64,000 nucleotides of DNA from Neglectibacter sp. X58 (GTDB lineage: Bacteria; Bacillota; Clostridia; Oscillospirales; Acutalibacteraceae). Positions 8,149 through 16,501 of this stretch are shown here, in pieces; the first letter of the stretch is position 1, and each line of letters begins with the position of its first letter. Location: assembly GCF_009936035.1 (NCBI RefSeq), contig NZ_QWEO01000001.1, forward strand, positions 248,001 to 312,000, given 5' to 3'. Under the pieces are notes generated by a model. The model saw only the letters and a program-made list of their open reading frames with translations. It did no database searches and was not told the origin of the DNA. A program made the translations under genes and the position numbers.

Positions 8149-8727
8149 ATGCGGGAGCTGTCGTTAAATGTCATGGACATAGCCCAGAACTCCATTTCCG
8201 CCGGGGCGTCCCTTATTACCATTGCGGTGGAGGAAGATCTGACCCAGGATCTTCTGCGCATATCCGTAAAAGATAACGGGCGGGGCATGACGCCTGAGCA
8301 GGTGCAGAACGTTACGGATCCCTTCTACACCACCCGCACCACCCGGAATGTGGGGCTGGGGGTTCCTCTGTTCAAAATGGAAGCGGAGATGACAGGGGGG
8401 CACTTTACCATTGACTCTACAGTGGGGGTGGGTACAGAGCTGGCAGCGGTATTCCATCCCTCCAGCGTGGATATGATCCCTTTAGGAGATATCAACGGCA
8501 CCATACTCCTGCTGGTTACAGGGAACCCGGACAGGGATTTCCTCTTTACCAGAAGCTATAAGGACCACAGTGCCCAGCGGGATTTTGCCCTGAACACAGC
8601 AGAGTTGCGGGAGGTGCTGGGAGGGGATGTTTCCCTGAACGCACCGGAAGTGGTGCTGTGGATAAAGGATTATCTGGAGGAGCAGACCCACTATGTCCTG
8701 ACCGGCCAGGAGCCTGCGGAGGAATAG
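8149..8727 (+). CDS. GHKL ATPase-domain protein, second in the hydrogenase operon
   Basis: A 192-residue protein with a histidine-kinase-like ATPase domain: N-box MDIAQNSISAGA (~9-20), G1 box DNGRGMT (~44-50), and lid/G2 NVGLGVPLFKMEAEMTGG (~66-83). It has no phosphoacceptor His domain and no membrane segment. The C-terminal ~70 residues match nothing I recognise. Related proteins sit between the NuoE-like and ferredoxin genes of many clostridial hydrogenase operons. A partner-switching or ATP-dependent regulatory role is inferred from this context only. Confidence 0.8.
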   Translation: MRELSLNVMDIAQNSISAGASLITIAVEEDLTQDLLRISVKDNGRGMTPEQVQNVTDPFYTTRTTRNVGLGVPLFKMEAEMTGGHFTIDSTVGVGTELAAVFHPSSVDMIPLGDINGTILLLVTGNPDRDFLFTRSYKDHSAQRDFALNTAELREVLGGDVSLNAPEVVLWIKDYLEEQTHYVLTGQEPAEE

Positions 8728-8841
8728 CGCATTGTATGCGGGGTTCCTTTGGCAAAAGCCGGAAAATCATCGGAACAAAGACGCTGCCACGCGGCTAACA
8801 AGGATTTACACGCCGCAGGTGTGGCAAAAGGTTTTTACAGC

Positions 8842-8873
8842 CTTTCAGGGACTTTTCATAAAGTTCCTGAAAG
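8842..8873 (+). promoter_or_regulatory. Intercistronic hairpin upstream of the ferredoxin gene
   Basis: Arms CTTTCAGGGACTTT and AAAGTTCCTGAAAG form a 14-bp stem (one G-U pair) with a TCAT loop, lying in the 191-bp gap before the ferredoxin gene. No T-run follows, so it is not a typical terminator. An mRNA stability or processing element separating regulatory from catalytic cistrons is more likely. Confidence 0.5.
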
Positions 8874-8918
8874 CTGCTGGAAGCGGCCGAACAACGCAAG
8901 AAAGGAATGGTACCATAT

Positions 8919-9299
8919 ATGAAATCTTTAGCGGAACTGCAGGCAATTAAAGAGCGCGCCCGCGCTTCTGTCAACATCCGTGAGAATGCCGACGCCGAAA
9001 CCAAGGTGCTGGTGGGCATGGCTACCTGCGGCATTGCTGCTGGGGCCAGGCCTGTGCTTAACGCCTTTGTGGAAGAGGTGGCAAAGCGCAACCTCCAGGG
9101 CATTATGGTCACACAGACAGGCTGCATTGGCATCTGCCAGTATGAGCCGGTGGTGGAGGTTGTCACTCCCGGACAGGAGAAGGTCACCTATGTGAAAATG
9201 ACCGCCGAGAAGGCCCTGCGGGTGGTAAACGACCATCTGGTAAACGGCAATGTGGTGAGCGAGTACACCATTGGGGCCAACGCCATCGGCGCGAAATAA
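8919..9299 (+). CDS. Thioredoxin-like [2Fe-2S] ferredoxin of the hydrogenase operon
   Basis: A 126-residue protein of the (2Fe-2S) ferredoxin family related to the N-terminal domain of HydB. Cluster cysteines are visible in MATCGIAAGARP (the CxxxxxxxP pattern) and TGCIGICQYEP. It is encoded directly upstream of hydB with 17 bp between stop and start, and probably shuttles electrons within or to the complex. The ATG at 8919 is chosen (AAAGGA 12 nt upstream); an earlier ATG at 8907 directly abuts AAAGGA. Confidence 0.85.
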   Translation: MKSLAELQAIKERARASVNIRENADAETKVLVGMATCGIAAGARPVLNAFVEEVAKRNLQGIMVTQTGCIGICQYEPVVEVVTPGQEKVTYVKMTAEKALRVVNDHLVNGNVVSEYTIGANAIGAK

Positions 9300-9316
9300 A
9301 TTAGGAGGAAGAATCT

Positions 9317-11107
9317 ATGTATCGTTCGAACGTGCTGGTCTGCGGAGGAACGGGCTGTACCTCCTCCAACAGCGAGCAGATCATCGAAAAGCTGAATGAA
9401 GAAATCAAGGCTGTGGGCCTTGAGAAGGAAGTGAACGTTATCCGTACCGGCTGCTTTGGCCTGTGCGCTTTAGGCCCCATTATGGTGGTGTATCCTGAAG
9501 GCGCTTTCTACAGCCGCGTTACAGTGGATGACGTGAAGGAGATTGTGGACGAGCACCTCTTAAAGGGCCGTATCGTCAAGCGCCTGCTGTACCAGGAGAC
9601 AGTGGTGGACGACAACACTACCAAGTCTTTGAACGAAACCAAGTTCTACGCAAAGCAGATGCGCATTGCCCTTAGAAACTGCGGCGTTATCAACCCTGAA
9701 CTGATTGACGAGTACATCGCCCAGGACGGCTATGCCGCTCTTGGCAAGGTGCTTACGGAGATGACGCCTCAGGAAGTTATCGACCTGATGCTGGCTTCCG
9801 GCCTGCGGGGCCGCGGCGGCGCGGGCTTCCCCACGGGGTTGAAGTGGAAATTTGCCGCTGCCAACAAAGCTGACCAGAAGTATGCCTGCTGCAACGCCGA
9901 CGAAGGCGACCCCGGCGCCTTCATGGATCGCTCTGTTTTGGAAGGCGACCCCCACAGCGTGCTGGAGGCTATGGCCATTGCCGGCTACGCCATCGGCGCA
10001 AGCCAGGGCTATATCTACATCCGCGCTGAGTATCCTATTGCGGTAAAGCGTTTGCAGATTGCCATTGATCAGGCCCGGGAATACGGCCTGCTGGGCAAGA
10101 ATATTTTTGATTCCGGCTTTGACTTTGACATTGATATCCGTCTGGGCGCAGGCGCTTTCGTATGCGGCGAAGAAACTGCCCTCATGACCTCCATTGAAGG
10201 CAAGCGCGGCGAACCCCGCGTGCGGCCTCCGTTCCCGGCTCTCAAGGGCCTGTTCGGGAAGCCCACAGTGCTTAACAATGTGGAAACCTATGCCAACATC
10301 CCGCAGATTATCTTAAAGGGCGCTGATTGGTTTAAGTCTATCGGCACCGAAAAGTCTCCCGGCACCAAGGTGTTTGCTCTGGGCGGCAAGATTACCAACA
10401 CCGGCCTTGTGGAAGTGCCCATGGGCACCACCCTGCGGGAGGTTGTGGAGGATATTGGCGGCGGCGTGCCTGGCGGCCACACCTTCAAGGCTGCCCAGAC
10501 CGGCGGCCCTTCTGGCGGCTGCATCCCGGCAAAGCTGATTGACACTCCCATTGACTATGACAACCTGCTGGCTATCGGCTCTATGATGGGGTCCGGCGGC
10601 CTGATTGTTATGGACGAGACTACCTGTATGGTGGATATCGCCAAGTTCTTCCTGGAGTTTACGGTGGACGAATCCTGCGGCAAGTGTACGCCCTGCCGGG
10701 TGGGCACCAAGCGCCTGCTGGAAATCCTCAACAAGATTACCTCCGGCAACGGCACTTTGGAGGACATCGACAAGATGGAGGAGCTGTGCTACTACATCAA
10801 GGAGAACTCCCTGTGCGGCCTGGGCCAGACGGCTCCGAACCCGGTACTCTCCACCTTGAAGTATTACAGGGACGAGTATGAGGCCCATGTGGTGGAGCAT
10901 CGCTGCCCTGCTGGCGCCTGTAAAGCCCTCACCAATTACACTATTGAGGCCGACAAGTGTAAAGGTTGCACCCTTTGCGCCCGTAACTGCCCTGTGGGGG
11001 CTATTTCCGGCGCTGTCAAGCAGGCCCATGTGATTGATACCAACAAGTGCATCAAGTGCGGCGTTTGCATGGAGAAATGCAAGTTCGGCGCGGTTGTGAA
11101 GAAATAA
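9317..11107 (+). CDS. hydB: NAD(P)H-binding flavin subunit of the hydrogenase (NuoF-like)
   Basis: A 596-residue NuoF/HydB protein. In order: an N-terminal thioredoxin-like [2Fe-2S] domain (CGGTGCTSSN ... GCFGLCALGP); the FMN/NADH-binding domain with GRGGAGFPTGLKW (~171-183) and NADEGDPGAFMDR; an SLBB segment; the [4Fe-4S] motif SCGKCTPCRVGT; and a C-terminal pair of [4Fe-4S] motifs (CKGCTLCARNCP and CIKCGVCMEKC). It oxidises or reduces NAD(P) and, in bifurcating relatives, also ferredoxin. AGGAGG lies 8 nt before the ATG. It acts in the cytoplasm with HydC and HydA. Confidence 0.93.
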   Translation: MYRSNVLVCGGTGCTSSNSEQIIEKLNEEIKAVGLEKEVNVIRTGCFGLCALGPIMVVYPEGAFYSRVTVDDVKEIVDEHLLKGRIVKRLLYQETVVDDNTTKSLNETKFYAKQMRIALRNCGVINPELIDEYIAQDGYAALGKVLTEMTPQEVIDLMLASGLRGRGGAGFPTGLKWKFAAANKADQKYACCNADEGDPGAFMDRSVLEGDPHSVLEAMAIAGYAIGASQGYIYIRAEYPIAVKRLQIAIDQAREYGLLGKNIFDSGFDFDIDIRLGAGAFVCGEETALMTSIEGKRGEPRVRPPFPALKGLFGKPTVLNNVETYANIPQIILKGADWFKSIGTEKSPGTKVFALGGKITNTGLVEVPMGTTLREVVEDIGGGVPGGHTFKAAQTGGPSGGCIPAKLIDTPIDYDNLLAIGSMMGSGGLIVMDETTCMVDIAKFFLEFTVDESCGKCTPCRVGTKRLLEILNKITSGNGTLEDIDKMEELCYYIKENSLCGLGQTAPNPVLSTLKYYRDEYEAHVVEHRCPAGACKALTNYTIEADKCKGCTLCARNCPVGAISGAVKQAHVIDTNKCIKCGVCMEKCKFGAVVKK

Positions 11108-11116
11108 GGCAGCGTG

Positions 11117-11167
11117 GCACGATGTTGTAAAGCACTCCTGCTTTACACGCTGGGGTTTTAGCGTGCC
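11117..11167 (+). promoter_or_regulatory. Nested hairpin between hydB and hydA
   Basis: The perfect stem GTAAAGCA/TGCTTTAC (11127-11134 with 11139-11146, CTCC loop) is nested within the longer pair GGCACG ... CGTGCC. It lies in the 109-bp gap before hydA with no T-run, and is likely an mRNA stability element. Confidence 0.45.
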
Positions 11168-11216
11168 CTGGCAACAGCTTACCACGCAGACGTAAGAAAG
11201 GATTGATTAGTAATCT

Positions 11217-12953
11217 ATGGATATGGTCAATATCAAGATTAACGGCGTGTCCTATGAGGTTCCCAAGGATTCTACCGTCCTGGAAGCCGCCCGCACTGCC
11301 GGTATTGATATCCCCACCCTTTGCTTTTTGAAGGATATCAACCAGATAGGCGCCTGCCGTATGTGCATGGTAGAGGTAAAGGGCGCCCGCTCCCTGGTGG
11401 CCGCCTGCGTATACCCCGTAAATGACGGCATGGAGGTGTTCACCAACTCTCCCAAAGTACAGCAGTCCCGCCGCATGACGCTGGAGCTGCTGCTCTCCGT
11501 CCATGAGCGGAAGTGCCTGACCTGCGACCGCAGCGGCAACTGCGAGCTGCAGAAGCTGTGCAATGACATGGGCATTGAGGAAGAGGAGCGCTTTGCAGGG
11601 GCGCTGCCCAACAATGTTACCGATGTTTCCACCCCGTATCTGGAGCGCAACAACGCCAAGTGCGTCTTGTGCCGCCGCTGCGTGGCTGCCTGCCAGAACC
11701 AGCATGTTTCTGTTATTGGCGCAAACAACCGCGGCTTTGACACCCAGATTGGCTGTGCATTTGAGGCCCCTCTGGCAGACGTTTCCTGCGTGGCCTGCGG
11801 ACAGTGCATTGTAAGCTGCCCCACAGGCGCCCTGCGTGAGAAGGACAACACACAGGACGTTATCGACGCTATCAACGATCCTGAGAAGATCGTGATTGTG
11901 CAGACTGCTCCTGCTGTGCGCGCTGCTTTGGGCGAGGAATTTGGCATGCCCATCGGCACCAATGTAGAGGGCAAGATGGCGGCCGCCCTGCGCCGCCTGG
12001 GCTTTGACAAGGTGTTTGATACCGATTTCGGCGCAGACATGACCATCATGGAGGAGGCCCACGAGTTTATTGATCGTGTGAAGAACGGCGGCACCCTGCC
12101 CATGATCACCTCCTGCTCTCCCGGATGGGTGAAGTTCTGCGAGCACTACTACCCGGATTTGCTGGACAATCTCTCTAGCTGCAAATCTCCCCAGAACATG
12201 ACCGGCGCGCTGATTAAGACTTGGTATGCCCAGAAGGAAGGCATTGATCCCTCTAAGATTGTTTCTGTCTCCGTTATGCCCTGCACAGCGAAGAAGTTTG
12301 AAATCAAGCGGGAGGATGAAGCTGCTGCCGGCCTGCCTGATGTGGACATCAGCCTGACCACCCGGGAGCTTGCCAAGATGATTAAGAAGGCCCAGCTCAA
12401 CTTCAACCGCCTGCCTGACGAGAAGTTTGACGACGCCATGGGCGTATCCACCGGTGCGGCTGTCATCTTCGGCGCTACTGGCGGCGTGATGGAAGCGGCC
12501 CTGCGCACTGCAGCCGATGTGCTGGAGGGCAAGTCTGTGGAGTCTATCGACTATGAAGAAGTCCGCGGCACCGAGGGCATTAAGGAAGCCGTATACAAGG
12601 TAGCGGGCATGGATGTAAAGGTGGCTGTAGCCAGCGGCCTTTCCAATGCCAACAAGATTCTGGAGAAAATCCGCGCAGGCGAGGCAGACTACCACTTTGT
12701 GGAGATTATGTGCTGCCCCGGCGGCTGTGTAAACGGCGGCGGCCAGCCCATTGTATCCGCTACAGAGCGGAGCTTCACCGATGTGAAGGCCCAGCGTGCC
12801 AAGGCCCTGTACGACCAGGACAAGGCCATGCCTCTGCGCAAGTCCCATGAAAGCCCTGTAGTGAAGAAGTGCTATGAGGAGTTCCTGGGCGAGCCTGGCA
12901 GCCACAAGGCCCACGAGATTCTGCACACCACTTACGTGAAGCGCGGCTATTAA
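11217..12953 (+). CDS. hydA: [FeFe] hydrogenase catalytic subunit HydA
   Basis: A 578-residue group A [FeFe] hydrogenase. Domains: plant-type [2Fe-2S] (C36, C47, C50, C64); His/Cys [4Fe-4S] motif HERKCLTCDRSGNCELQKLC; two ferredoxin [4Fe-4S] motifs (CVLCRRCVAAC, CVACGQCIVSC); then the H-cluster domain with MITSCSPGW (~297-304), VMPCTAKKFE (~353-362) and EIMCCPGGCVNGGGQP (~496-511). It produces or oxidises H2 and, with HydB and HydC, probably couples this to NADH and ferredoxin by bifurcation. Two variant residues stand out: Ser301 where TSCCP has a second Cys, and Cys499 where MACPGGC has Ala. AAAGGA precedes the ATG and a terminator follows. Confidence 0.95.
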   Translation: MDMVNIKINGVSYEVPKDSTVLEAARTAGIDIPTLCFLKDINQIGACRMCMVEVKGARSLVAACVYPVNDGMEVFTNSPKVQQSRRMTLELLLSVHERKCLTCDRSGNCELQKLCNDMGIEEEERFAGALPNNVTDVSTPYLERNNAKCVLCRRCVAACQNQHVSVIGANNRGFDTQIGCAFEAPLADVSCVACGQCIVSCPTGALREKDNTQDVIDAINDPEKIVIVQTAPAVRAALGEEFGMPIGTNVEGKMAAALRRLGFDKVFDTDFGADMTIMEEAHEFIDRVKNGGTLPMITSCSPGWVKFCEHYYPDLLDNLSSCKSPQNMTGALIKTWYAQKEGIDPSKIVSVSVMPCTAKKFEIKREDEAAAGLPDVDISLTTRELAKMIKKAQLNFNRLPDEKFDDAMGVSTGAAVIFGATGGVMEAALRTAADVLEGKSVESIDYEEVRGTEGIKEAVYKVAGMDVKVAVASGLSNANKILEKIRAGEADYHFVEIMCCPGGCVNGGGQPIVSATERSFTDVKAQRAKALYDQDKAMPLRKSHESPVVKKCYEEFLGEPGSHKAHEILHTTYVKRGY

Positions 12954-13000
12954 TCTTGTATCCCTGGCAAGGGGTATAGCGTGATAGTTCCATAAAACAG

Positions 13001-13036
13001 AGAGCATCGAAGCGTTTGTTTCGGTGCTCTTTTTTT
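13001..13036 (+). terminator. Terminator of the hydrogenase operon
   Basis: AGAGCATCGAA pairs with TTTCGGTGCTCT (13001-13030) and is followed by a run of seven T. It ends the transcript about 80 bp after hydA. Confidence 0.88.
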
Positions 13037-13076
13037 GCGCCTTGAGGCCTGGAAAACTCAGGTGACGCAAAGGCTC

Positions 13077-13106
13077 TTGCAATCTTAAAGCCTGGTGGGG
13101 TATACT
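13077..13106 (+). promoter_or_regulatory. Promoter of the LytTR-DUF3021 operon
   Basis: TTGCAA (13077-13082), 18-bp spacer, TATACT (13101-13106), about 30 bp before the LytTR start codon. Confidence 0.65.
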
Positions 13107-13137
13107 GTGGGCGGGCCAAAGGAAAGGAGGCAGAACG

Positions 13138-13578
13138 ATGCAGATTAAGCTGGAGGAAGATTCAGCCTTAGAGGAGATGGAGGTGCTTATCCGCTGCCCC
13201 CGGGCGGACGGCGAAGCCCAAAGGCTGCTGGCCTTGCTGCGGGCTATGGACGGGCGGAAGCTGACCGGGGAACAGGGCGGACAGACCTACCTGCTGGACA
13301 TGGAGGAGGTGCTTTACATCGACACGGTGGACAGGAAAACCTTTTTGTACACAGCAGAAGGCGTGTTTGAAACGCCTTTGCGGCTGTATGAGCTGGAAGG
13401 TCGGCTCATTGGCCGGGGGTTTTTCCGGGCTTCCAAATCTGTAATTGTCAACTTCAACGCCATCCAGTCCCTGCGGCCCGACCTGGGAGGCCGGCTGCGG
13501 CTGACCATGCGGGGCGGGGAGGCTGTGTATGTGTCCAGACAGTATGCGGCAGGGCTGAAAAAAAGGTTGGAACTGTAA
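13138..13578 (+). CDS. LytTR-family DNA-binding regulator without receiver domain
   Basis: A 146-residue protein. The first ~45 residues are not assigned. The C-terminal ~100 residues form a LytTR DNA-binding domain (YLLDMEEVLYIDTVDRKTFLY, FFRASKSVIVNFNAIQSLRP, YVSRQYAAGLKKRL). There is no response-regulator domain. This stand-alone type is typically encoded just before a DUF3021 membrane protein, as here (15-bp gap), and such LytTR regulatory systems often autoregulate, the membrane partner inhibiting the regulator. GGAAAGGAGG precedes the ATG. The target genes are not evident. Confidence 0.88.
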   Translation: MQIKLEEDSALEEMEVLIRCPRADGEAQRLLALLRAMDGRKLTGEQGGQTYLLDMEEVLYIDTVDRKTFLYTAEGVFETPLRLYELEGRLIGRGFFRASKSVIVNFNAIQSLRPDLGGRLRLTMRGGEAVYVSRQYAAGLKKRLEL

Positions 13579-13593
13579 TGGGAGGAGTGCATT

Positions 13594-14037
13594 ATGAAAA
13601 AATTTTTGCAGTTTGTAGGAGAGATGAAAACCTGGGGCTGTCTGAGCTTTACAGGATCGCTGTGCATTTACACCCTGATTGACACCTTTTGGGGAGACGG
13701 GCAGATTGCCTGCGCCACTGTGTATCAGCTATTGGCCCTGTGCGGCATTATCACTCTGCTGCAGTATGTGTTTTTCTCAGGCCGCGTGCTGAAAAAGCCC
13801 AGCTATTACCTGCGCATGGCGGTTTTCTGCCTGCTGGTTTTCGGCACATGCGCAGGGTTTGCCAGAGTATTCCGCTGGTTCCCTATGGAAAACCTGGCTG
13901 CCTGGGGGATGTTTGTAGTGATTTTCTTTGTTATCTTCCTGGTGTTCTGCTTGGGGTTTGAGATGTATTTCCGCATTTTAGGGAAAAAGTATGACATGGC
14001 ATTGGGCCGCGCCAAGCAGGAAAGGGAAAAGCCTTGA
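13594..14037 (+). CDS. DUF3021 membrane protein, partner of the LytTR regulator
   Basis: A 147-residue protein with four predicted transmembrane helices (about residues 13-33, 42-60, 73-92 and 103-128) and a basic tail. DUF3021 proteins pair with LytTR regulators and are thought to restrain them at the membrane. GGGAGG precedes the ATG. A terminator follows at 14074. Confidence 0.8.
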   Translation: MKKFLQFVGEMKTWGCLSFTGSLCIYTLIDTFWGDGQIACATVYQLLALCGIITLLQYVFFSGRVLKKPSYYLRMAVFCLLVFGTCAGFARVFRWFPMENLAAWGMFVVIFFVIFLVFCLGFEMYFRILGKKYDMALGRAKQEREKP

Positions 14038-14073
14038 CAGGCTTTTCTTAAGCTTTGCTGGAAAGGTGTTTTG

Positions 14074-14117
14074 CCGGGTATTCCCTCTGTCAGGCGGGAG
14101 TGCCCGGTTTTTGTTTT
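14074..14117 (+). terminator. Terminator of the LytTR-DUF3021 operon
   Basis: CCGGGTATTCCC pairs with GGGAGTGCCCGG (14074-14107), followed by TTTTTGTTTT. Confidence 0.8.
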
Positions 14118-14176
14118 ATGGCTGGGGCGCATTCAGGCGAAATCTCCAGGAAAATCTTTTTTGCTTACGAAAAGAG

Positions 14177-14205
14177 TTTACCCCGGGGATAAAATGTTGT
14201 ATAAT
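14177..14205 (+). promoter_or_regulatory. Promoter upstream of the YdcF gene and pyrC
   Basis: TTTACC (14177-14182), 17-bp spacer, TATAAT (14200-14205). About 75 nt of leader precede the YdcF ATG at 14287. Confidence 0.75.
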
Positions 14206-14286
14206 GAAAAATACCCCGGAGATGGTGCAAACGCGAAGCTGCGGGGCAGAATACTGGGAAAGGACTGGGGATGAGAAAAGAACACT

Positions 14287-15057
14287 ATGAAGAAAGCAAA
14301 ACTGATTGGTAAAGCTGCCGGGTGCATATTGTGCGCAGCCGGATGTGTGTGGTTTTTATTGCCTGTTCTGCGTGGCGGATTCCAGCTTGGCGCGGCCTTT
14401 GGGCTGGGCGTGTGCGCTTTTGGCCTGGCTCTGCTGCTGTGTTATCGGAGGCTTGCAGAGGCTGGCGGATGGAAAAAAATCTGTGTCCGGATATTTTCCG
14501 TCCTCTATGCTCTGGGAATAGGCTGGGCGACAGCCCTTACTGTGCTGATGTTTTCCGTACAGTTTCGCACCCCGCCGCCTGGGACGGATATTATTGTGCT
14601 GGGGGCCAGGATTTACAGCGCGGAACGCATGGGTGTGAGCCTGCAGAACCGGGTCGATGCGGCGGCTGCTTATTTGCTGGAATATCCGGAGGCCCGGTGC
14701 ATTGTCACTGGGGGACAGGGCGGGGACGAGCCTTGCCCGGAAGCCCTTACCCAGAAAAACGGCTTGATGCGCCGGGGGGTGGAGGCGGAACGCATTTATA
14801 TGGAGGACAAGTCCCACAATACCAGGGAGAACATGGTGTATGCCATGGAGGTTGCGGAGAAAGAGGGGATAAGCACAGAGGTGGCTGTGGTGACCCAGAG
14901 CTTTCACATGTTCCGGGCGCTGCAACTGGCGGAAAGCGCCGGATTCACCGCTTACAGCCTGGTGGCGGAGACAGATCCTATCCTGTTCCCGGAATATTAC
15001 GGGCGGGAGCTTTTATCCCTGACCAAGTGGACGGTACAGCACGCCATTTTAGACTGA
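14287..15057 (+). CDS. YdcF/SanA-family (DUF218) membrane protein
   Basis: A 256-residue protein with three N-terminal hydrophobic segments (about 8-28, 33-52 and 69-92) followed by a DUF218 domain outside the membrane. Visible motifs are DIIVLGARIYS, RVDAAAAYLLEYPEARCIVTGGQG, EDKSHNTRENMVYA and VVTQSFHMFRA. Relatives (SanA, ElyC, YdcF) affect envelope polysaccharide handling, but the biochemical activity is unknown. pyrC starts 31 bp downstream, so this gene probably shares its transcript, although no metabolic link is obvious. Confidence 0.85.
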   Translation: MKKAKLIGKAAGCILCAAGCVWFLLPVLRGGFQLGAAFGLGVCAFGLALLLCYRRLAEAGGWKKICVRIFSVLYALGIGWATALTVLMFSVQFRTPPPGTDIIVLGARIYSAERMGVSLQNRVDAAAAYLLEYPEARCIVTGGQGGDEPCPEALTQKNGLMRRGVEAERIYMEDKSHNTRENMVYAMEVAEKEGISTEVAVVTQSFHMFRALQLAESAGFTAYSLVAETDPILFPEYYGRELLSLTKWTVQHAILD

Positions 15058-15088
15058 CCAGTTTGTATTTTGAGAGAGGTGGCAGAGC

Positions 15089-16372
15089 ATGACGGTTTTA
15101 TTGAAGCGCGCCCATATTATCGACCCCAGCCAGTCTTTAGACATGGCGGGGGATCTTCTGCTGCGGGACGGGAAAATTGCCAAGGTGGGGGAAGACTTAT
15201 TCCAGCACATAGGGGAAGCGGAGGAGGTTCTGGATTGCGCGGGGCTGGTGGCGGCGCCGGGGCTAGTGGATATGCATGTCCATCTGCGGGATCCGGGGCT
15301 AACCTATAAGGAGGATTTGTTTTCCGCCTGCAGGGCCGCCGCCGCCGGAGGCGTTACCAGCCTTTTGGCCATGCCAAACACCCGGCCTGTTATGGACAGC
15401 CCGGAACTGGTGCGGGACTTGCTGGAGCGCGCCCGGACGGCAGAGGCTGCTGTCTATACAGCAGCCTGCGTTACCCAGGGGATGCAGGGAGAGAGGCTTA
15501 CAGACTTTGAGGCTTTAAAAGAAGCCGGGGCCATTGCTTTAAGCGATGACGGGGCGCCTGTGGGCAGTTCCCGGCTGCTGCTGGAGGCTTTGGAGAAAGC
15601 CCCCGGGCTGGGGCTTGCCATCTGTGCCCACTGCGAGGACTTGGACTTGGCTAAGGGTGGGCTGATGCACAAAGGGGCGGTTTCTGAGGAGCTGGGTGTT
15701 CCCGGCATCCCTGCTGCCGCCGAGGACTGCGGCACTGCCCGGGAGCTGGCGGCAGCGGCTTCTATAGGCGCGCCTATTCATATCTGTCATGTGAGCACAA
15801 AAGGTTCTGTAGAACTGATACGGGACTATAAGCGCCGGGGGCTGCCTGTTACGGCGGAGACGTGCCCCCATTACCTTTTGCTGACGGACGAGGCCCTCCG
15901 CGGCCGGGACGCGGATTACCGCATGAACCCGCCCCTGCGCGGCGAAGCGGACAGGCTGGCGCTGCTTGAGGGGCTGAAGGATGGCACCATCGACGCGATT
16001 GCAACGGATCACGCCCCACACAGCCCCAAGGAGAAGGCAGATTTTTATGCTGCGCCTAACGGCTCTATTGGCATGGAAACCTCCCTTTGCGCCGCCTTTA
16101 CGGCCCTGGAAGGGGTGCTCTCCCTGCCGGAAATTTTGGAAAAGATGAGCGCTGCTCCAGCCCGCATACTGGGCATTCCGGCAGGCACGCTTAAAGAGGG
16201 GGCATGGGCGGACATCCTTCTGTTTGACCCGGCGGGGCACTGGAAGGTTCTTGAAAACAGGCTGCATGGCAAAAGCAGGAACACCCCCTTTAAAGGCATG
16301 ACGTTAAAGGGGCGTGTAGCTGCCACCTTTTTCCGGGGGAGAAAAGTGTTTGACAACCGGGCTGGATTGTGA
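15089..16372 (+). CDS. pyrC: Dihydroorotase
   Basis: Cyclises carbamoyl-aspartate to dihydroorotate in pyrimidine synthesis. The 427-residue amidohydrolase has the metal motif DMHVHLRDPG (~61-70), the substrate-contact segment LLAMPNTRPV, the metal-binding histidines of CAHCEDL and HICHVSTKGS, and the catalytic aspartate of ATDHAPHS (~310). Length and motifs fit the class I Bacillota enzyme. AGAGAGGTGG precedes the ATG. A promoter for pyrF begins inside its last codons. Confidence 0.94.
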   Translation: MTVLLKRAHIIDPSQSLDMAGDLLLRDGKIAKVGEDLFQHIGEAEEVLDCAGLVAAPGLVDMHVHLRDPGLTYKEDLFSACRAAAAGGVTSLLAMPNTRPVMDSPELVRDLLERARTAEAAVYTAACVTQGMQGERLTDFEALKEAGAIALSDDGAPVGSSRLLLEALEKAPGLGLAICAHCEDLDLAKGGLMHKGAVSEELGVPGIPAAAEDCGTARELAAAASIGAPIHICHVSTKGSVELIRDYKRRGLPVTAETCPHYLLLTDEALRGRDADYRMNPPLRGEADRLALLEGLKDGTIDAIATDHAPHSPKEKADFYAAPNGSIGMETSLCAAFTALEGVLSLPEILEKMSAAPARILGIPAGTLKEGAWADILLFDPAGHWKVLENRLHGKSRNTPFKGMTLKGRVAATFFRGRKVFDNRAGL

Positions 16373-16378
16373 TATGAT
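16350..16378 (+). promoter_or_regulatory. Strong promoter of the pyrF-pyrK-pyrD operon
   Basis: TTGACA (16350-16355), 17-bp spacer, TATGAT (16373-16378), overlapping the pyrC stop codon. The predicted start (~16385) gives a ~150-nt leader before pyrF that carries an attenuator-like structure. Confidence 0.8.
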
Positions 16379-16415
16379 ACCCGGGACAAGGTTTTCCAGG
16401 CCCAGCCCGAAAGGA

Positions 16416-16501
16416 CGCGGCCCAAGGGGCAGTGGGTGCGGGAAAGCCGGAGAATAGTTTTACCATGCCGGGCCGCGACATTTTGTGTTGCGGCTTTCTT
16501 T
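16416..16501 (+). promoter_or_regulatory. Probable transcription attenuator in the pyrF leader
   Basis: A terminator hairpin GCCGCGAC/GTTGCGGC (16472-16479 with 16487-16494) is followed by TTTCTTT. Its 5' arm overlaps GGGCCGCG (16470-16477), the exact complement of CGCGGCCC (16416-16423), so an alternative antiterminator can form. This is attenuator geometry in a pyrimidine leader. A canonical PyrR-binding loop (CCAGAGAGG) was not found, so the controlling signal is unknown. Confidence 0.6.

Noticed and set aside
10313-11185. A 290-codon open frame antisense to hydB
   Set aside because: Shadow of a conserved gene on the other strand; no start signal and no recognisable domain.
11052-13082. 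A 676-codon open frame antisense to hydA and its flanks
   Set aside because: It mirrors the codon pattern of the highly conserved hydA gene, has no ribosome site, and gives a His/Ala/Leu-rich product without family motifs.
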